NCBI GenBank assembly: GCA_028749115.1
Contig: JAQURD010000002.1
Location: 81,402 to 145,401, forward strand
DNA length: 64,000 nucleotides
Source of the DNA: Acidobacteriota bacterium
GTDB lineage: Bacteria; Acidobacteriota; Aminicenantia; Aminicenantales; Saccharicenantaceae
Direction: 5' to 3'
The notes below the pieces were generated by a model, which saw nothing but the letters and a program-made list of their open reading frames with translations, made no database searches and was not told where the DNA came from. How positions within the stretch are numbered: the stretch's first letter is position 1; every line of letters begins with the position of its first letter. Position numbers and translations under genes: made by a program. Positions 46,372-55,963 of this stretch are shown in pieces.

Positions 46372-46896
46372 TTGAATGAAATCAGGACAGCCTATCTGAA
46401 CTGGACACCCTCAGCCGGAAACCAGAAAGAGGGCCTGCCTGTCTGGATTTTTTATATTGTCCTGTGCGCTGGCCTGCTCCTCCTCTTTTTAGCTTTTCTT
46501 CACAATAAGGACTTACGAAATAAAATTAATAATATTTTTTTAGTGCCGAGAAAAAGATTTATGAAATTCTGGCTGGAGCTGGCACTTCGCCGGGTCGAAG
46601 AGAAGGAAAACAGGCTTTTAATACAACTTGGCCAGCAAGGAGCTGCCCATTGGCCTGAGCTAAAGGATAGAAGTGAAGCCAGACCAGAGATAAATTCTCT
46701 AATAGAACAGGGAGAGCAGCTAAAAGAAGCCAGCCCGGGTGATGTCCTCTGCCAGCTTGAACCACATTATACGGCCCTCGGTTTGATTATCGATAGAATC
46801 AGGCCCCGGTCAGATGCTCTGGCTAAGTACTATCTTCAGATAGACGAAGCCAGACGGAAAATTCAGGACCTGAAAAAAGAATTAGAAAACATTTAA
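46372..46896 (+). CDS. Unknown single-pass membrane protein with helical cytoplasmic domain
   Basis: 174 aa from a TTG at 46372, with GGAGG seven bases upstream. One membrane helix (residues 22-42, WIFYIVLCAGLLLLFLAF) and then a charged helical domain ending in coiled-coil-like DEARRKIQDLKKELENI. No family recognised. Same strand as queH, 43 bases upstream of it. Confidence 0.65.
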   Translation: MNEIRTAYLNWTPSAGNQKEGLPVWIFYIVLCAGLLLLFLAFLHNKDLRNKINNIFLVPRKRFMKFWLELALRRVEEKENRLLIQLGQQGAAHWPELKDRSEARPEINSLIEQGEQLKEASPGDVLCQLEPHYTALGLIIDRIRPRSDALAKYYLQIDEARRKIQDLKKELENI

Positions 46897-46939
46897 GCAT
46901 TTCCTTTACCACTTCTCTCTGGAAGGCTAAAATGATTTC

Positions 46940-47485
46940 ATGGAAGAAAAACAGCCAATTGTAGCTCATATTTGCTGTGCTCCTGATGCTCTCTATGCGG
47001 TTAGTCTTCTTCAAGACAGCTATCAGGTGACAGGTTATTTCTACAACCCGAATATTCATCCTGTAGAAGAATATGAACTCCGATTGAATGAAACACGACG
47101 GGTAGCTCAGCATTTAGGATTTAAGCTAATTGAGGGCAAATATGAGGCAAACCGCTGGCAGCAGCTAACAGCCAGGTTTAAAGACGAGCCTGAAAAAGGC
47201 CGGAGATGCCAGATCTGTTATGCCTGGAGGCTCAACCAAACTGCCCTCCTGGCCAGAGAGCTTGGTATTTCTCTTTTTACCACCATTATGAGCATCAGCC
47301 CATGGAAAAATGCCGGCGTTTTGAACCGGATCGGCCGGATGACAGGCGGAAAGTTTCGCCTGGAATTTCTTGAGACAAATTTTAAGAAAAAAGACGGATT
47401 CAGAAAAAGTGTTGCCTTGAGTAAAGATTTCGGCTTATACCGTCAGAATTATTGTGGCTGTATCTATAGCCAACAGGCCAGGTAA
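46940..47485 (+). CDS. queH: Epoxyqueuosine reductase QueH
   Basis: 181 aa. AHICCAPDA with its CC pair, RRCQICYAWRL and YRQNYCGCIYS are the cysteine motifs of QueH (former DUF208), the non-B12 enzyme for the last step of queuosine synthesis in tRNA. Three bases before hypF, so likely co-transcribed. Confidence 0.93.
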   Translation: MEEKQPIVAHICCAPDALYAVSLLQDSYQVTGYFYNPNIHPVEEYELRLNETRRVAQHLGFKLIEGKYEANRWQQLTARFKDEPEKGRRCQICYAWRLNQTALLARELGISLFTTIMSISPWKNAGVLNRIGRMTGGKFRLEFLETNFKKKDGFRKSVALSKDFGLYRQNYCGCIYSQQAR

Positions 47486-47488
47486 TCG

Positions 47489-49777
47489 ATGCCCCGAGCA
47501 GAAGATAAAAATAACTGCTTGAAAGCTTACCGCCTGCTGGTTAGGGGCACAGTTCAGGGTGTTGGCTTCAGGCCATTTATTTACCGCCTGGCTACCCGCC
47601 TGGAGTTAAAAGGTTATGTGAAAAATGTCGGCCAGGGGGTAGAAATCTACCTGGAAGGCGGCTCTAAGTGTCTCCAACGTTTCCTCCAGGCACTTAAAGA
47701 TGACCTCCCGCCGCTGGCCAGGATGGAAAGCCTTGACTGGCAGGAAGCTGAGCCGGAAGGCCGGGATAAGTTTATTATAGACAGGACAACCAGTGGGAAG
47801 TCATTTGTTTTTATTTCACCTGATATTGCTACCTGCCCAGAATGCCTCAAAGAAATAGAAACTCCAGGAGAAAGACGTTACCGTTATCCCTTTACTAATT
47901 GCACTAATTGCGGTCCTCGCTATACGATTGTCAGCAAACTCCCTTATGACCGTAAAAGCACAACTATGGCTCATTTCAAGATGTGTCCTGACTGCCGGCA
48001 TGAATATGAAAATCCACTTGACCGGCGTTATCATGCCCAGCCCGTAGCCTGCCCTCAATGCGGGCCTCAGCTTATTTTGCTCGAAGCCAGGAGCAGGAAG
48101 CCAGAGAATAAGCCTCTTGATTCAGCTATCAAACTCGTCAAAGAGGGGAAAATCCTGGCCGTCAAGGGACTGGGTGGATTTCATCTGATTTGTGACCCGT
48201 TTAACCTTCAGGCTGTCCAGCGCTTGAGAAAGATCAAGCAGAGAAAAGTTAAGCCTTTAGCTCTGATGGCACGGGACATAAAAGCCGTGTCTGAACATGG
48301 CTTCCTTCGCCAGGCGGAAAGAAACTGGCTGACTTCCACCCGCCGGCCAATAGTTCTTTTAAAAAAAAAGAAAGACATACCAGGGATTGCTCCAGAAGCG
48401 GACACCCTGGGCTTTATGTTGCCTTACACTCCCCTGCATCATCTTTTGCTTAAAGAACTCAGGCTGATTGTCGCCACGAGTTCCAATAGAAAGGATGCAC
48501 CTATCATCAAGGATGAGGCAGAAATTGGCTCTGACCTGTGCGATTTTATTTTGACTCATAACCGGGAAATAGCCATGAGAGCCGATGATTCGGTCATGAG
48601 CATTGTCCGCTCCAAACCTCTTTTCTCTCGCCGGGCCAGAGGCTTTGTACCTTTTCCCCAGAAGGTGCCTGACAGTTTGAAATCCAAAGCCAGGATTCTG
48701 GCTGTTGGTGGTGAGCTCAAAAATACAATTTCTATCTACAAAGATGGCTATGTTATAACCTCTCAATTTCTTGGCGATCTTGATGATTACGAGAATTTTG
48801 GCTATTTTCTTGAAACGATCAGGCATTTTAAGAGCCTGTTTGATTTTAAACCTGATCTTGTCATCAGTGACCTTCATCCTGATTTCCGCAGCTCAAGTTA
48901 TGCCAGGTCTTTAGGCCTGCCTCATTACCTTCTACAGCATCACTTCGCCCATGTTCTGGCACCCATGATTGAACATCAGATACCCGGCGGGGACAGAGTG
49001 CTGGGGATCAGCTTCGATGGTTATGGTTATGGAGATGATGGACAGGCCTGGGGAGGTGAATTTCTTCTGAGTGATTATACTGGCTACAAAAGATATGCTC
49101 ACCTTGACTATCTACCCCTGCCTGGAGGCGATGCCGCCGTGAGAGAGCCCTGGCGAATGGCTCTTTCGTTTCTCTTTAAAGCTTTCGGGCGGAAATACCC
49201 TCGGTTAAAATCATTGCAGCTCATTCCGGCTGGAAAGCAAGAAGCAGTCATAGAATTAATTGAAAAAAGAATGAATACTTCCCTCACTTCGAGTGCTGGC
49301 CGGCTTTTTGATGCTGTTTCCTTTCTGGCTGGACTGGCTCCTGAGAAAATAGAATTTGAGGCCCAGGCACCGGCCAGACTGGAAGCTGCCGCCTCATTTG
49401 CCGCTCCGACAGCCAGGACTTACAGCTATTTGTTTTTGACGGACAAGTTGCCTTATCGTCTGGATTTCAGCCCGGCCATCAGAGAGATAACAGAAGAATT
49501 AGCCAGAGGGCAAGCACCGGGCTTAATAGCTATTAAATTCCATAACACTCTGGCCCGGGCCATTGTCGAGGTATCACTCCTGGCCAGGCAGGAAGCCGGA
49601 ATAGACAAAATTATTCTGGCAGGCGGAGTCTTTCTTAACCGTATCTTGCTCGAAAAAGCTGAGTACCTTCTTAATAAAAATGGCTTTAAAGTCTGGCGGC
49701 CCATCTATTATTCACCAGGTGATGAATCATTATCCCTGGGGCAGATTGCTTATGGCCTTAGTCTGACGGCAAAATAA
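47489..49777 (+). CDS. hypF: Carbamoyltransferase HypF
   Basis: 762 aa, full length. Acylphosphatase domain first (RGTVQGVGFRPFIYR), then two zinc fingers (CPECLKE...CTNC and CPDCRHE...CPQC), a YrdC-like domain (GLGGFHLICD) and a Kae1-like domain (HHFAHVLAPM, LAGGVFLNR). It makes the thiocarboxamide on HypE from carbamoyl phosphate for the CN ligands of [NiFe] hydrogenase. No hydrogenase or other hyp gene is in the window, so they must lie elsewhere. Confidence 0.96.
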   Translation: MPRAEDKNNCLKAYRLLVRGTVQGVGFRPFIYRLATRLELKGYVKNVGQGVEIYLEGGSKCLQRFLQALKDDLPPLARMESLDWQEAEPEGRDKFIIDRTTSGKSFVFISPDIATCPECLKEIETPGERRYRYPFTNCTNCGPRYTIVSKLPYDRKSTTMAHFKMCPDCRHEYENPLDRRYHAQPVACPQCGPQLILLEARSRKPENKPLDSAIKLVKEGKILAVKGLGGFHLICDPFNLQAVQRLRKIKQRKVKPLALMARDIKAVSEHGFLRQAERNWLTSTRRPIVLLKKKKDIPGIAPEADTLGFMLPYTPLHHLLLKELRLIVATSSNRKDAPIIKDEAEIGSDLCDFILTHNREIAMRADDSVMSIVRSKPLFSRRARGFVPFPQKVPDSLKSKARILAVGGELKNTISIYKDGYVITSQFLGDLDDYENFGYFLETIRHFKSLFDFKPDLVISDLHPDFRSSSYARSLGLPHYLLQHHFAHVLAPMIEHQIPGGDRVLGISFDGYGYGDDGQAWGGEFLLSDYTGYKRYAHLDYLPLPGGDAAVREPWRMALSFLFKAFGRKYPRLKSLQLIPAGKQEAVIELIEKRMNTSLTSSAGRLFDAVSFLAGLAPEKIEFEAQAPARLEAAASFAAPTARTYSYLFLTDKLPYRLDFSPAIREITEELARGQAPGLIAIKFHNTLARAIVEVSLLARQEAGIDKIILAGGVFLNRILLEKAEYLLNKNGFKVWRPIYYSPGDESLSLGQIAYGLSLTAK

Positions 49778-49814
49778 TCAAGATCTTTGCCAGCTTTTAC
49801 CATCCACCTGAGTT

Positions 49815-50600
49815 TTATTTAGAACGACTATGCAGTTTCTTAAGTCTGAAACCAGGCCCGCCAAAAAAATAAATCGAAGCATTAATCAAAAAAGCCAGAA
49901 TAAAGCCGGCACCAGCCATGACTACAAATCCCAGTATCCCACCAAAAAAACTGAAAACCAGGCCGCCAACCAGCTTGCCTTGCATTTCCTGAAAGGCTGC
50001 TGGAAATAAAGAGGCCAGGCCAGGGAAAAACTCAGTAGCTCCAGCCATTAAACCAAATAAAATTCCCAGTAGAATACCCAGGCCGCCAAAAAATAACAAA
50101 AAGCTTAGATAGTCAGCCGACTGCAAGTAGCACAGTTCAGCTCCTTCAGCCATCTTTCTCGCAGAAATCTGCTGGCCTTCATCTTTCTTCTGCCTTTCTT
50201 CTCCTGGCTTAATAGCCGCGCCACAAAAAGGGCAGATAGCCCGTCCTTCTTCCAGCCTGGAACCACAGTCCGGGCAGATCATTCCGGCCGGGGGCAAAAT
50301 TAGAGGAGATTGGCATTTCAGACAAACTTCGGCCCCAGCTTCGTTCTCCTGGCCACACACCGGACATAGCCTGGCTTTAAGGCTGCCAACCAATGGTTCT
50401 GCTTTTACCCAGTCCTTTCCATCATAAAAATACCACTGGCCGCTCTGAGCTCCCAGCATCCAGCATCTTCCCTGATCATCAAATATCCTCAACTTCCTCA
50501 GAGATTCAGCAAATTGCTCACGGCTCAGTTCGCCCTTAACAAATTTCAAGCGCAGGCGCTCAAAATTGCTTTCTACTATTTGAAATCTTTTATCTATCAT
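49815..50600 (-). CDS. Zinc-ribbon membrane protein of unknown function
   Basis: 261 aa. The N-terminal 85 residues include WYFYDGKDWVKAEPL, a small recognition-domain-like segment. Two zinc ribbons follow: CPVCGQENEAGAEVCLKCQ and CPDCGSRLEEGRAICPFCG. The C-terminal 110 residues carry two or three membrane helices rich in Gly and Phe. No precise family recognised. Convergent with hypF. Confidence 0.7.
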   Translation of the reverse strand: MIDKRFQIVESNFERLRLKFVKGELSREQFAESLRKLRIFDDQGRCWMLGAQSGQWYFYDGKDWVKAEPLVGSLKARLCPVCGQENEAGAEVCLKCQSPLILPPAGMICPDCGSRLEEGRAICPFCGAAIKPGEERQKKDEGQQISARKMAEGAELCYLQSADYLSFLLFFGGLGILLGILFGLMAGATEFFPGLASLFPAAFQEMQGKLVGGLVFSFFGGILGFVVMAGAGFILAFLINASIYFFGGPGFRLKKLHSRSK

Positions 50601-50781
50601 CTTAGTTTAGCTAAGTTTAAATTTATACCTTCTAAGGCTTGTTTGGCAAGTAACCTGCCAGTCAGAGCTCATGACGATTTTTTGTGCAGGTTGTTGCATC
50701 TAGATGAAACTAAAAGTACTTGGACCTGCTTTTAACCGATTTTGCACAGGCTTTTCCACTAAAATTGTGAATATTAAAAAC

Positions 50782-51690
50782 TTATCTAACTAAATCAAGA
50801 AGGCCGCTATCTGTAACCGGTGCTGGAATAAACGACACTAAAAAAATAATCAAGACCAAAAAGCCAAGAAGCTGTTTTTTTAGCGGCAAATGGTCAGGCT
50901 CCCAGGCCACTGGAGGGTGCTGGAGGCCGAGAATAAGGATTAACACCGCCCAGATGAGCCAGCCAGCCCAGAAAAAGACTCCCATGATGATCATCAAGAC
51001 AACAATGATATAAGATACTTTTTTGACTTTATCACCAAAGAGGGAATAAAAAATATGACCGCCATCTAGCTGACCAAGTGGAAAAAGATTAAAAGAAGTC
51101 ACCAGGAGGCCGACCCAGGCAGCCATGGCCATCGGATGCAAAATCAGTTGCTGATTGGCGGGCAGCGGGCCAAAGATTATTCTGACCAGAGCCTTTAGCA
51201 GCCACGGCTCCCCGAATTCTATTGAGTTTTCTACAGGTAGGACCGCCGTCAATTTTGACAGACTCAAGCCAATATACAGGGCTGGAACAGAGAGAATGAA
51301 ACCAGCCAGAGGCCCATTGGCACCAATATCAAATAATTCATCTCTCCTGGTCAGTGGTGACTTGATGCGGATAAAAGCTCCCAGCGTGCCAATAAGAGTT
51401 GGAGCTGGAATAAAATAAGGCAGTGTAGCCTCAATGTGATATTTTTTGCAGGTTAGATAATGACCAAGCTCATGTCCGAGGAGAATGATTAAAAGCGAAA
51501 GAGAATAGATCAGGCTTAAACGGTTTAGGACAGGATTAAAAATGATGTCAAGATTGGTTAGCGGAGGAATATTCTCAATATCCTGCCCGGCATAGACATA
51601 ATTTACAGCCCAGAGAAAGCCAACAAAATAGGTAGAAATAACCGTTAAGAAGAAAAGCAAAAAGTTGACCCACCTTCTGCTTTGAACCAT
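50782..51690 (-). CDS. Site-2 protease family membrane metallopeptidase (M50)
   Basis: 302 aa from the ATG at 51688-51690, chosen for AGGTG about 10 bases upstream. About six or seven membrane helices. Zinc site HELGH at residues 73-77, and the third ligand region NLFPLGQLDGGHIFY with LDGG in a later helix. Cleaves membrane-embedded substrates, often in sigma-factor or envelope stress signalling. No anti-sigma or sigma factor is adjacent. Confidence 0.88.
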   Translation of the reverse strand: MVQSRRWVNFLLFFLTVISTYFVGFLWAVNYVYAGQDIENIPPLTNLDIIFNPVLNRLSLIYSLSLLIILLGHELGHYLTCKKYHIEATLPYFIPAPTLIGTLGAFIRIKSPLTRRDELFDIGANGPLAGFILSVPALYIGLSLSKLTAVLPVENSIEFGEPWLLKALVRIIFGPLPANQQLILHPMAMAAWVGLLVTSFNLFPLGQLDGGHIFYSLFGDKVKKVSYIIVVLMIIMGVFFWAGWLIWAVLILILGLQHPPVAWEPDHLPLKKQLLGFLVLIIFLVSFIPAPVTDSGLLDLVR

Positions 51691-51762
51691 TTTGAACAAG
51701 CACCTGTACTAAAAGAAAAGGCAAGGGAGCTTTAACGCCCTCTTGCCTGGTAATTGATGTTA

Positions 51763-52011
51763 TTAGCTACCCTTAAGTTTGTCAAATTTAGCTTCCAGCT
51801 CTTCCCGGCTTTCTTTTTGGCCAGGATCAGGAACGCAGGCGTTAGTCGGACAAACAGAGGCACACTGCGGCTCATCGAAATAACCGACACATTCGGTGCA
51901 CTTATCAGGATTAATCTCAAACCTTTCATCACCAGCAGAAATAGCCTGATTAGGGCAATCTGGCTCGCAAGCGCCGCAATTGATACATTCTTCTGTAATT
52001 TTATAAGCCAT
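51763..52011 (-). CDS. 2[4Fe-4S] ferredoxin, Alvin/YfhL type
   Basis: 82 aa. First cluster [12 protein letters not shown]; second [18 protein letters not shown] with the insertion typical of the Chromatium-type low-potential ferredoxins. A C-terminal helix follows. AGGAGGAG precedes the ATG. A plausible partner for the pyruvate oxidoreductase. Confidence 0.93.
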   Translation of the reverse strand: MAYKITEECINCGACEPDCPNQAISAGDERFEINPDKCTECVGYFDEPQCASVCPTNACVPDPGQKESREELEAKFDKLKGS

Positions 52012-52089
52012 CTTCTCCTCCTGTTGTTTAGTTATTAATCAGGATATATTATAATTCACTCTTCTAAATAAACAAGGCAACTCTACATC

Positions 52090-52746
52090 TCAACTGCTGG
52101 TCTGAAGCTTCATAACTTTCATCGAGGCCTGATAGCCATAATAAGTGTTCTGGTAACCAGCCTGCAGTTCCCGGTAGAGCTTCAGTGCCTCTTCCCGGTC
52201 GCCTTTATTCTCATAAACTTCGGCCAGATGATACAAAACAATCTCGAGCGGGTAAATTTCAGGCTTCTTTTTTTCTATCTGGCGATAGACAGAAATAGCC
52301 TGATCAAACTTATTCTGTTTGGCCAGAACCTGACCATAAAGATCAAGAATTTGATAATGGATAAGATCTGAGCCCTTATCTTTTACTCGCTCCAGGACTT
52401 TTTCTGCCTGGGCAAAATCATTTTTTTCAACATAATAAGCAGCCAGGCTCAAACTGGCTATCCGGCCATAGCGACTCGAGCTGGCCATTTTTTCCAACTG
52501 GCCGAGGTTTTCTGGCTTTTGATCGAGCTCAGCTCTCAGGGCCAGGACCTGACTCGTGTAGTTCGCTTCCTGGCTTTTTTGATAATTCTTGACCAGCCCA
52601 ATGCCAATAATCAGGGCGGCCAGAATGATCAGGTTCAGGCCTGCAACTTTAAGTTGCTTCCCATGTTCCCTGGCCCAGCGATAAAACCGGTTTAAGCCAG
52701 TGGCCAGTTCGTTTTCTTTTAATTGTCTTCTTTCGGTTCTTTTCAT
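52090..52746 (-). CDS. YfgM-like TPR membrane protein
   Basis: 218 aa. A single membrane helix at residues 33-53 (LNLIILAALIIGIGLV) follows a basic N-terminus. The rest is TPR repeats (AAYYVEKNDFAQAEKVLERV, LYGQVLAKQNKFDQAISVY, HLAEVYENKGDREEALKLY). The topology matches YfgM, the SecYEG-associated periplasmic chaperone. On the same strand as, and upstream of, the ferredoxin. Confidence 0.78.
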   Translation of the reverse strand: MKRTERRQLKENELATGLNRFYRWAREHGKQLKVAGLNLIILAALIIGIGLVKNYQKSQEANYTSQVLALRAELDQKPENLGQLEKMASSSRYGRIASLSLAAYYVEKNDFAQAEKVLERVKDKGSDLIHYQILDLYGQVLAKQNKFDQAISVYRQIEKKKPEIYPLEIVLYHLAEVYENKGDREEALKLYRELQAGYQNTYYGYQASMKVMKLQTSS

Positions 52747-52845
52747 CTTTTCTCCTCGAAGACTTCATTTTTAGCATAATCAGGCAAACATTCCAAGCAG
52801 CCCGGAGATAATTCTTAGCCAGCAAAAAAAGAAATGATAAATAGC

Positions 52846-54162
52846 TTAAAAGTCAAATTGCACCAGGCCCGCTTTTTCCTTAATCTGGCGCCTTATTTCT
52901 TCTCTGGTAATCAATCCTTCTTTTTCTGCTTTGATAGCCTTGAACAAATCATAAGTAGTCAGCAGGGCATTACCGTCTTTTTCAGCTTCTTCTATTTGAA
53001 ACTGCGAGAAAGGATTATTTCTCAATCTGGGTTCCTGCTGATTAAAGTAGTTGCCGAGAAGCAAGGCCTTCATTTTAGTATTGTCAAATTCCTGCATTCT
53101 CCGTCCTTTGAACCTCTGGAGCAACGTACATTCATCGTCGGATGCCCAGTTCTTGGAACTCCTGATTACCACCAGAATCAAGAAGTCTTTGCGCAGGCTG
53201 GCCTCGACCGGCTGATCTGAATCTTCAATCAGCCAGATATCCTCTTCTTTGTCTCTAATAACATTTTTCCAGTAGCTATCTACATCAACAGCTTTTGTCC
53301 AGCCCAGGTACTTAAAGACATTAAGAGCCGTGGTTTTAAGTTCTCTGTCTTCTGCCTTTAGCAGCCGGATAAAATTTTCCTGTTCAGTCGCTCTTATCGT
53401 CTTTATCTGCTCATCTATTTCTTTTATCCTGTTTTCATATTTTTCTCTTTCTTCTTCTTTTTGTCTGTAAAGCTGTCTAATCTCAGGGAAGACATAATCT
53501 TCCCGTTCGCTCCAATCAGTTGTCTCTTTCTCTTCTCCCTTAAGTTCCATCAGAGGAAAGATATCTCTAAGAACAAAATCTGCTACCTGAATGTTATTCT
53601 GTCCAAACCAGGGAAGCAGCCAGAAAAACCCTTTCCCTTTTCTTATCAGCAGGGAAACCGGATAGCTATCTGAACTTTTGGCAATAATTTTCCAACTTTC
53701 ATCCAGAGCAGACGGAATTTCCCAGATATCTTTCCCTAAGGGAGTAGGCATCAGCTTATACATAAAGTCAATCTTATCGAAATATCTATCAAACAGAAGG
53801 TTAAAAGGCAGCTCAGGATTGACCATAACTGAATCACCCGCTGCCGATTCTTGAAGATGAATGTCAGGAAAAGTTCCAATGACTCCTGTTAACTGATAAA
53901 GATGTCCCGGGCCAATAAAACCAACCACCCTGGTCCCATTTTTAACCAGATCCCTTATCTTTTCTGACAGATCAGCCGGCACTGCCTCATTTTCTGCTGG
54001 TTCCTCAGGCGAGTTCATCTGGAAAAAAATGCTTTTGACTTCAGGCAAAACAACCGGCAGATTTTCGAAATCAGAAGTTCGAAACAAATAAGTCTCAATT
54101 TTTTCTTGCTTAAAAAAATCTCTATCTTTTTCCTCAAAATCCATTAGAATAATGCCATCCAT
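52846..54162 (-). CDS. Unknown protein with degenerate Mrr-like nuclease C-terminus
   Basis: 438 aa, no signal peptide. Residues 1-200 resemble a Rossmann or amidotransferase-like fold (VVGFIGPGHLYQLTGVIG). A coiled coil lies at about 235-275. Residues 285-438 resemble the restriction-endonuclease-like domain of many uncharacterised bacterial proteins: FKYLGWTKAVDVD, then ALLLGNYFNQQEPRLRNNPF and ALLTTYDLFKAIKAEKEG. In place of the usual ExK active site (LxVEVKG) it has LILVVIRSSKNW, so nuclease activity is doubtful. Single gene downstream of tRNA-Arg. Domain assignment is from memory of the pattern. Confidence 0.6.
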   Translation of the reverse strand: MDGIILMDFEEKDRDFFKQEKIETYLFRTSDFENLPVVLPEVKSIFFQMNSPEEPAENEAVPADLSEKIRDLVKNGTRVVGFIGPGHLYQLTGVIGTFPDIHLQESAAGDSVMVNPELPFNLLFDRYFDKIDFMYKLMPTPLGKDIWEIPSALDESWKIIAKSSDSYPVSLLIRKGKGFFWLLPWFGQNNIQVADFVLRDIFPLMELKGEEKETTDWSEREDYVFPEIRQLYRQKEEEREKYENRIKEIDEQIKTIRATEQENFIRLLKAEDRELKTTALNVFKYLGWTKAVDVDSYWKNVIRDKEEDIWLIEDSDQPVEASLRKDFLILVVIRSSKNWASDDECTLLQRFKGRRMQEFDNTKMKALLLGNYFNQQEPRLRNNPFSQFQIEEAEKDGNALLTTYDLFKAIKAEKEGLITREEIRRQIKEKAGLVQFDF

Positions 54163-54294
54163 AGCCCGTTCCTTTCATATCATAACGTTTTTCAATCGTC
54201 ATAAATGATACAATTTTCCTTTCTTTTTGTCACCTTTCAGGATGATTATCAGTACGAATTATCTTCCTCATACCTGTTAATCAGCGTATCAAGC

Positions 54295-54372
54295 TGGTGC
54301 CCCTGGCCAGACTCGAACTGGCGGCACAGGGATTAGGAATCCCTTGCTCTATCCATACTGAGCTACAGGGGC
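54295..54372 (-). tRNA. tRNA-Arg(CCT)
   Basis: Complete cloverleaf on the minus strand: acceptor GCCCCTG with CAGGGGC, D arm GCTC...GAGC, anticodon arm AGGGA-TTCCTAA-TCCCT with anticodon CCT, T arm CCAG-TTCGAGT-CTGG. The discriminator A is followed by an encoded CCA (54295-54297). Confidence 0.93.
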
Positions 54373-54486
54373 AGCCATCTCGAGAGCTAACTATAACTTA
54401 AGCCTCATTTTTTTTCAATTGTCAGGGGATATTCAAAGTTTTTCAGGTGCTCTGGAGCTTCTAACGCCCCTTTTCTCCAGCCAGCT

Positions 54487-55314
54487 TCAAGACTGACAGG
54501 CAGGACAGAAATAAGTACTCCGGCCATTGATTTTCCTTCTGATTATCTTTTCCTGGCGGCAGCGCAGGCAATTCTTTCCTTCTCTGGCATAAACCTGGTG
54601 CCTCTTCTGAAAACCGCCTCTGTTACCCAGGGCATCAACATAATCACTGATTGACGACCCTTTGAGGGAAATGGCTTCTTTGAGAACTCTTCTGGCTGAT
54701 TGAAACAGCCTGCCTGCCTCCTTTTCATCTAAACTGCCAGCCAGCCGGAAGGGATTAAGTCTGGCCCTGAAAAGTATTTCATCAGAATAGATATTACCTA
54801 TGCCCGCTATGATTTTCTGGTCAAGCAGCCAGTTTTTTAACCTTTTCTGACCGTGTTTGTTCAATAAAAGCTTAAAACCGGCCAGGCTGAGACTAAGAGG
54901 TTCTGGCCCTAAATCCCTATTTATTTTTTCTTCAATTCTAGTTAAAGCCAGGCAATTCACAAAACCGAATTTCCTGATGTCACGGAAGCGCAATTCTTTT
55001 TTGAACCGGTAAAATTTAAGGCAGGCATGAGTATGTTTATCCATTTTCTGGCCAGCATCAGTCAGAAATAATTGTCCGGTCATTTTCAGGTGGACGAGCA
55101 ACCCCAGTTGCCCGTCAAAACTGATAATAATCATCTTCCCCCGCCGCCTGATGCCTGTTATCTTTCGCCCCTGGTAAATTTCTGGCCGGAAAGAGCCAGG
55201 TACTTGCTTTTTCTCAAGATGGGGTGACAGAAAGACAAACGCCTTTACCCGCCGGCCAGTCAAACGAGCCCTTAAGCCTCTAACAATAGTTTCAACTTCT
55301 GGCAATTCAGGCAT
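54487..55314 (-). CDS. mutM: Formamidopyrimidine-DNA glycosylase
   Basis: 275 aa. N-terminus PELPEVETIVRGL with catalytic Pro1 and Glu2 after Met removal, LVHLKMTGQL with the conserved Lys, the helix-two-turn-helix region IIAGIGNIYSDEILF, and a C-terminal zinc finger CLRCRQEK...CPAC. Removes 8-oxoguanine and Fapy bases and nicks the strand. Confidence 0.95.
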   Translation of the reverse strand: MPELPEVETIVRGLRARLTGRRVKAFVFLSPHLEKKQVPGSFRPEIYQGRKITGIRRRGKMIIISFDGQLGLLVHLKMTGQLFLTDAGQKMDKHTHACLKFYRFKKELRFRDIRKFGFVNCLALTRIEEKINRDLGPEPLSLSLAGFKLLLNKHGQKRLKNWLLDQKIIAGIGNIYSDEILFRARLNPFRLAGSLDEKEAGRLFQSARRVLKEAISLKGSSISDYVDALGNRGGFQKRHQVYAREGKNCLRCRQEKIIRRKINGRSTYFCPACQS

Positions 55315-55418
55315 AATAGAATTTTACACTCAGTTAATCGAGATCACCATCTCATTTTTATTTTTGAAATGATGACTGGCCTTGATTTAATGGCCAATTT
55401 TGATTAACATAATTGTCA

Positions 55419-55787
55419 ATGAAAACTAAAGCATTGATTGCAGGCATAGCTGGCTGGTTTATTCCCGGCCTGGGTCACTTATACCTGAAAAAATACTGGC
55501 GAGGTTTGATTTTCCTGGTTGCCATTGGCTTGATGTGCCTCCTGGGAATCATCATGGGTGGGAGAATCTATCCCGTTCAGGCTGACAATCCCCTGACTCT
55601 ACTGGCTTTTCTCTCTGATCTGGGCAATGGCTTACTTTATCTGATTTCAAGATTCCTGCCCGTTGGCCTGGGAGAAATGGAAAGAATTTCATTTGAGTTC
55701 GGTAGTGCTTACCTGGCTGGCGCCGGCCTGCTCAATTTTCTGGTTGCTTTTGATGCATGGGATATTGCCCGGGGGAAAAAATCATGA
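55419..55787 (+). CDS. Small membrane protein, DUF6677-like
   Basis: 122 aa from the ATG at 55419 (a TTG six bases earlier is also in frame). AGWFIPGLGHLYLKKYWRGL at the N-terminus, with the 'PGLGHLYLKKYWRG' turn seen in DUF6677/TM2-like membrane proteins, and three or four membrane helices. Function unknown. Stop overlaps the next start by 4 bases. Confidence 0.72.
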   Translation: MKTKALIAGIAGWFIPGLGHLYLKKYWRGLIFLVAIGLMCLLGIIMGGRIYPVQADNPLTLLAFLSDLGNGLLYLISRFLPVGLGEMERISFEFGSAYLAGAGLLNFLVAFDAWDIARGKKS

Positions 55788-55963
55788 TCCTGGAAAGCCA
55801 TCTTTATACCATGATAATTTATGCCCTGCTGGTCTCAGTAGTGCTGGCCCTGATCAGAAAGCCTGATTTAAAATCAAGGTTGAAATACGGAGTGATTCTG
55901 TTTTTAATTATGACTGTTGCTTCGCTGGGCTTTGGCTGGTTTATGTATCTATTTGCCCGGTAA
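55784..55963 (+). CDS. Very small membrane protein (59 aa), coupled to previous gene
   Basis: 59 aa from the ATG at 55784, which overlaps the upstream TGA and follows GGGGGAAAAA. Two membrane helices (YTMIIYALLVSVVLAL and ILFLIMTVASLGFGWFMYLF) around a basic loop. Function unknown; the coupling suggests a partner of the upstream membrane protein. Confidence 0.65.
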   Translation: MILESHLYTMIIYALLVSVVLALIRKPDLKSRLKYGVILFLIMTVASLGFGWFMYLFAR

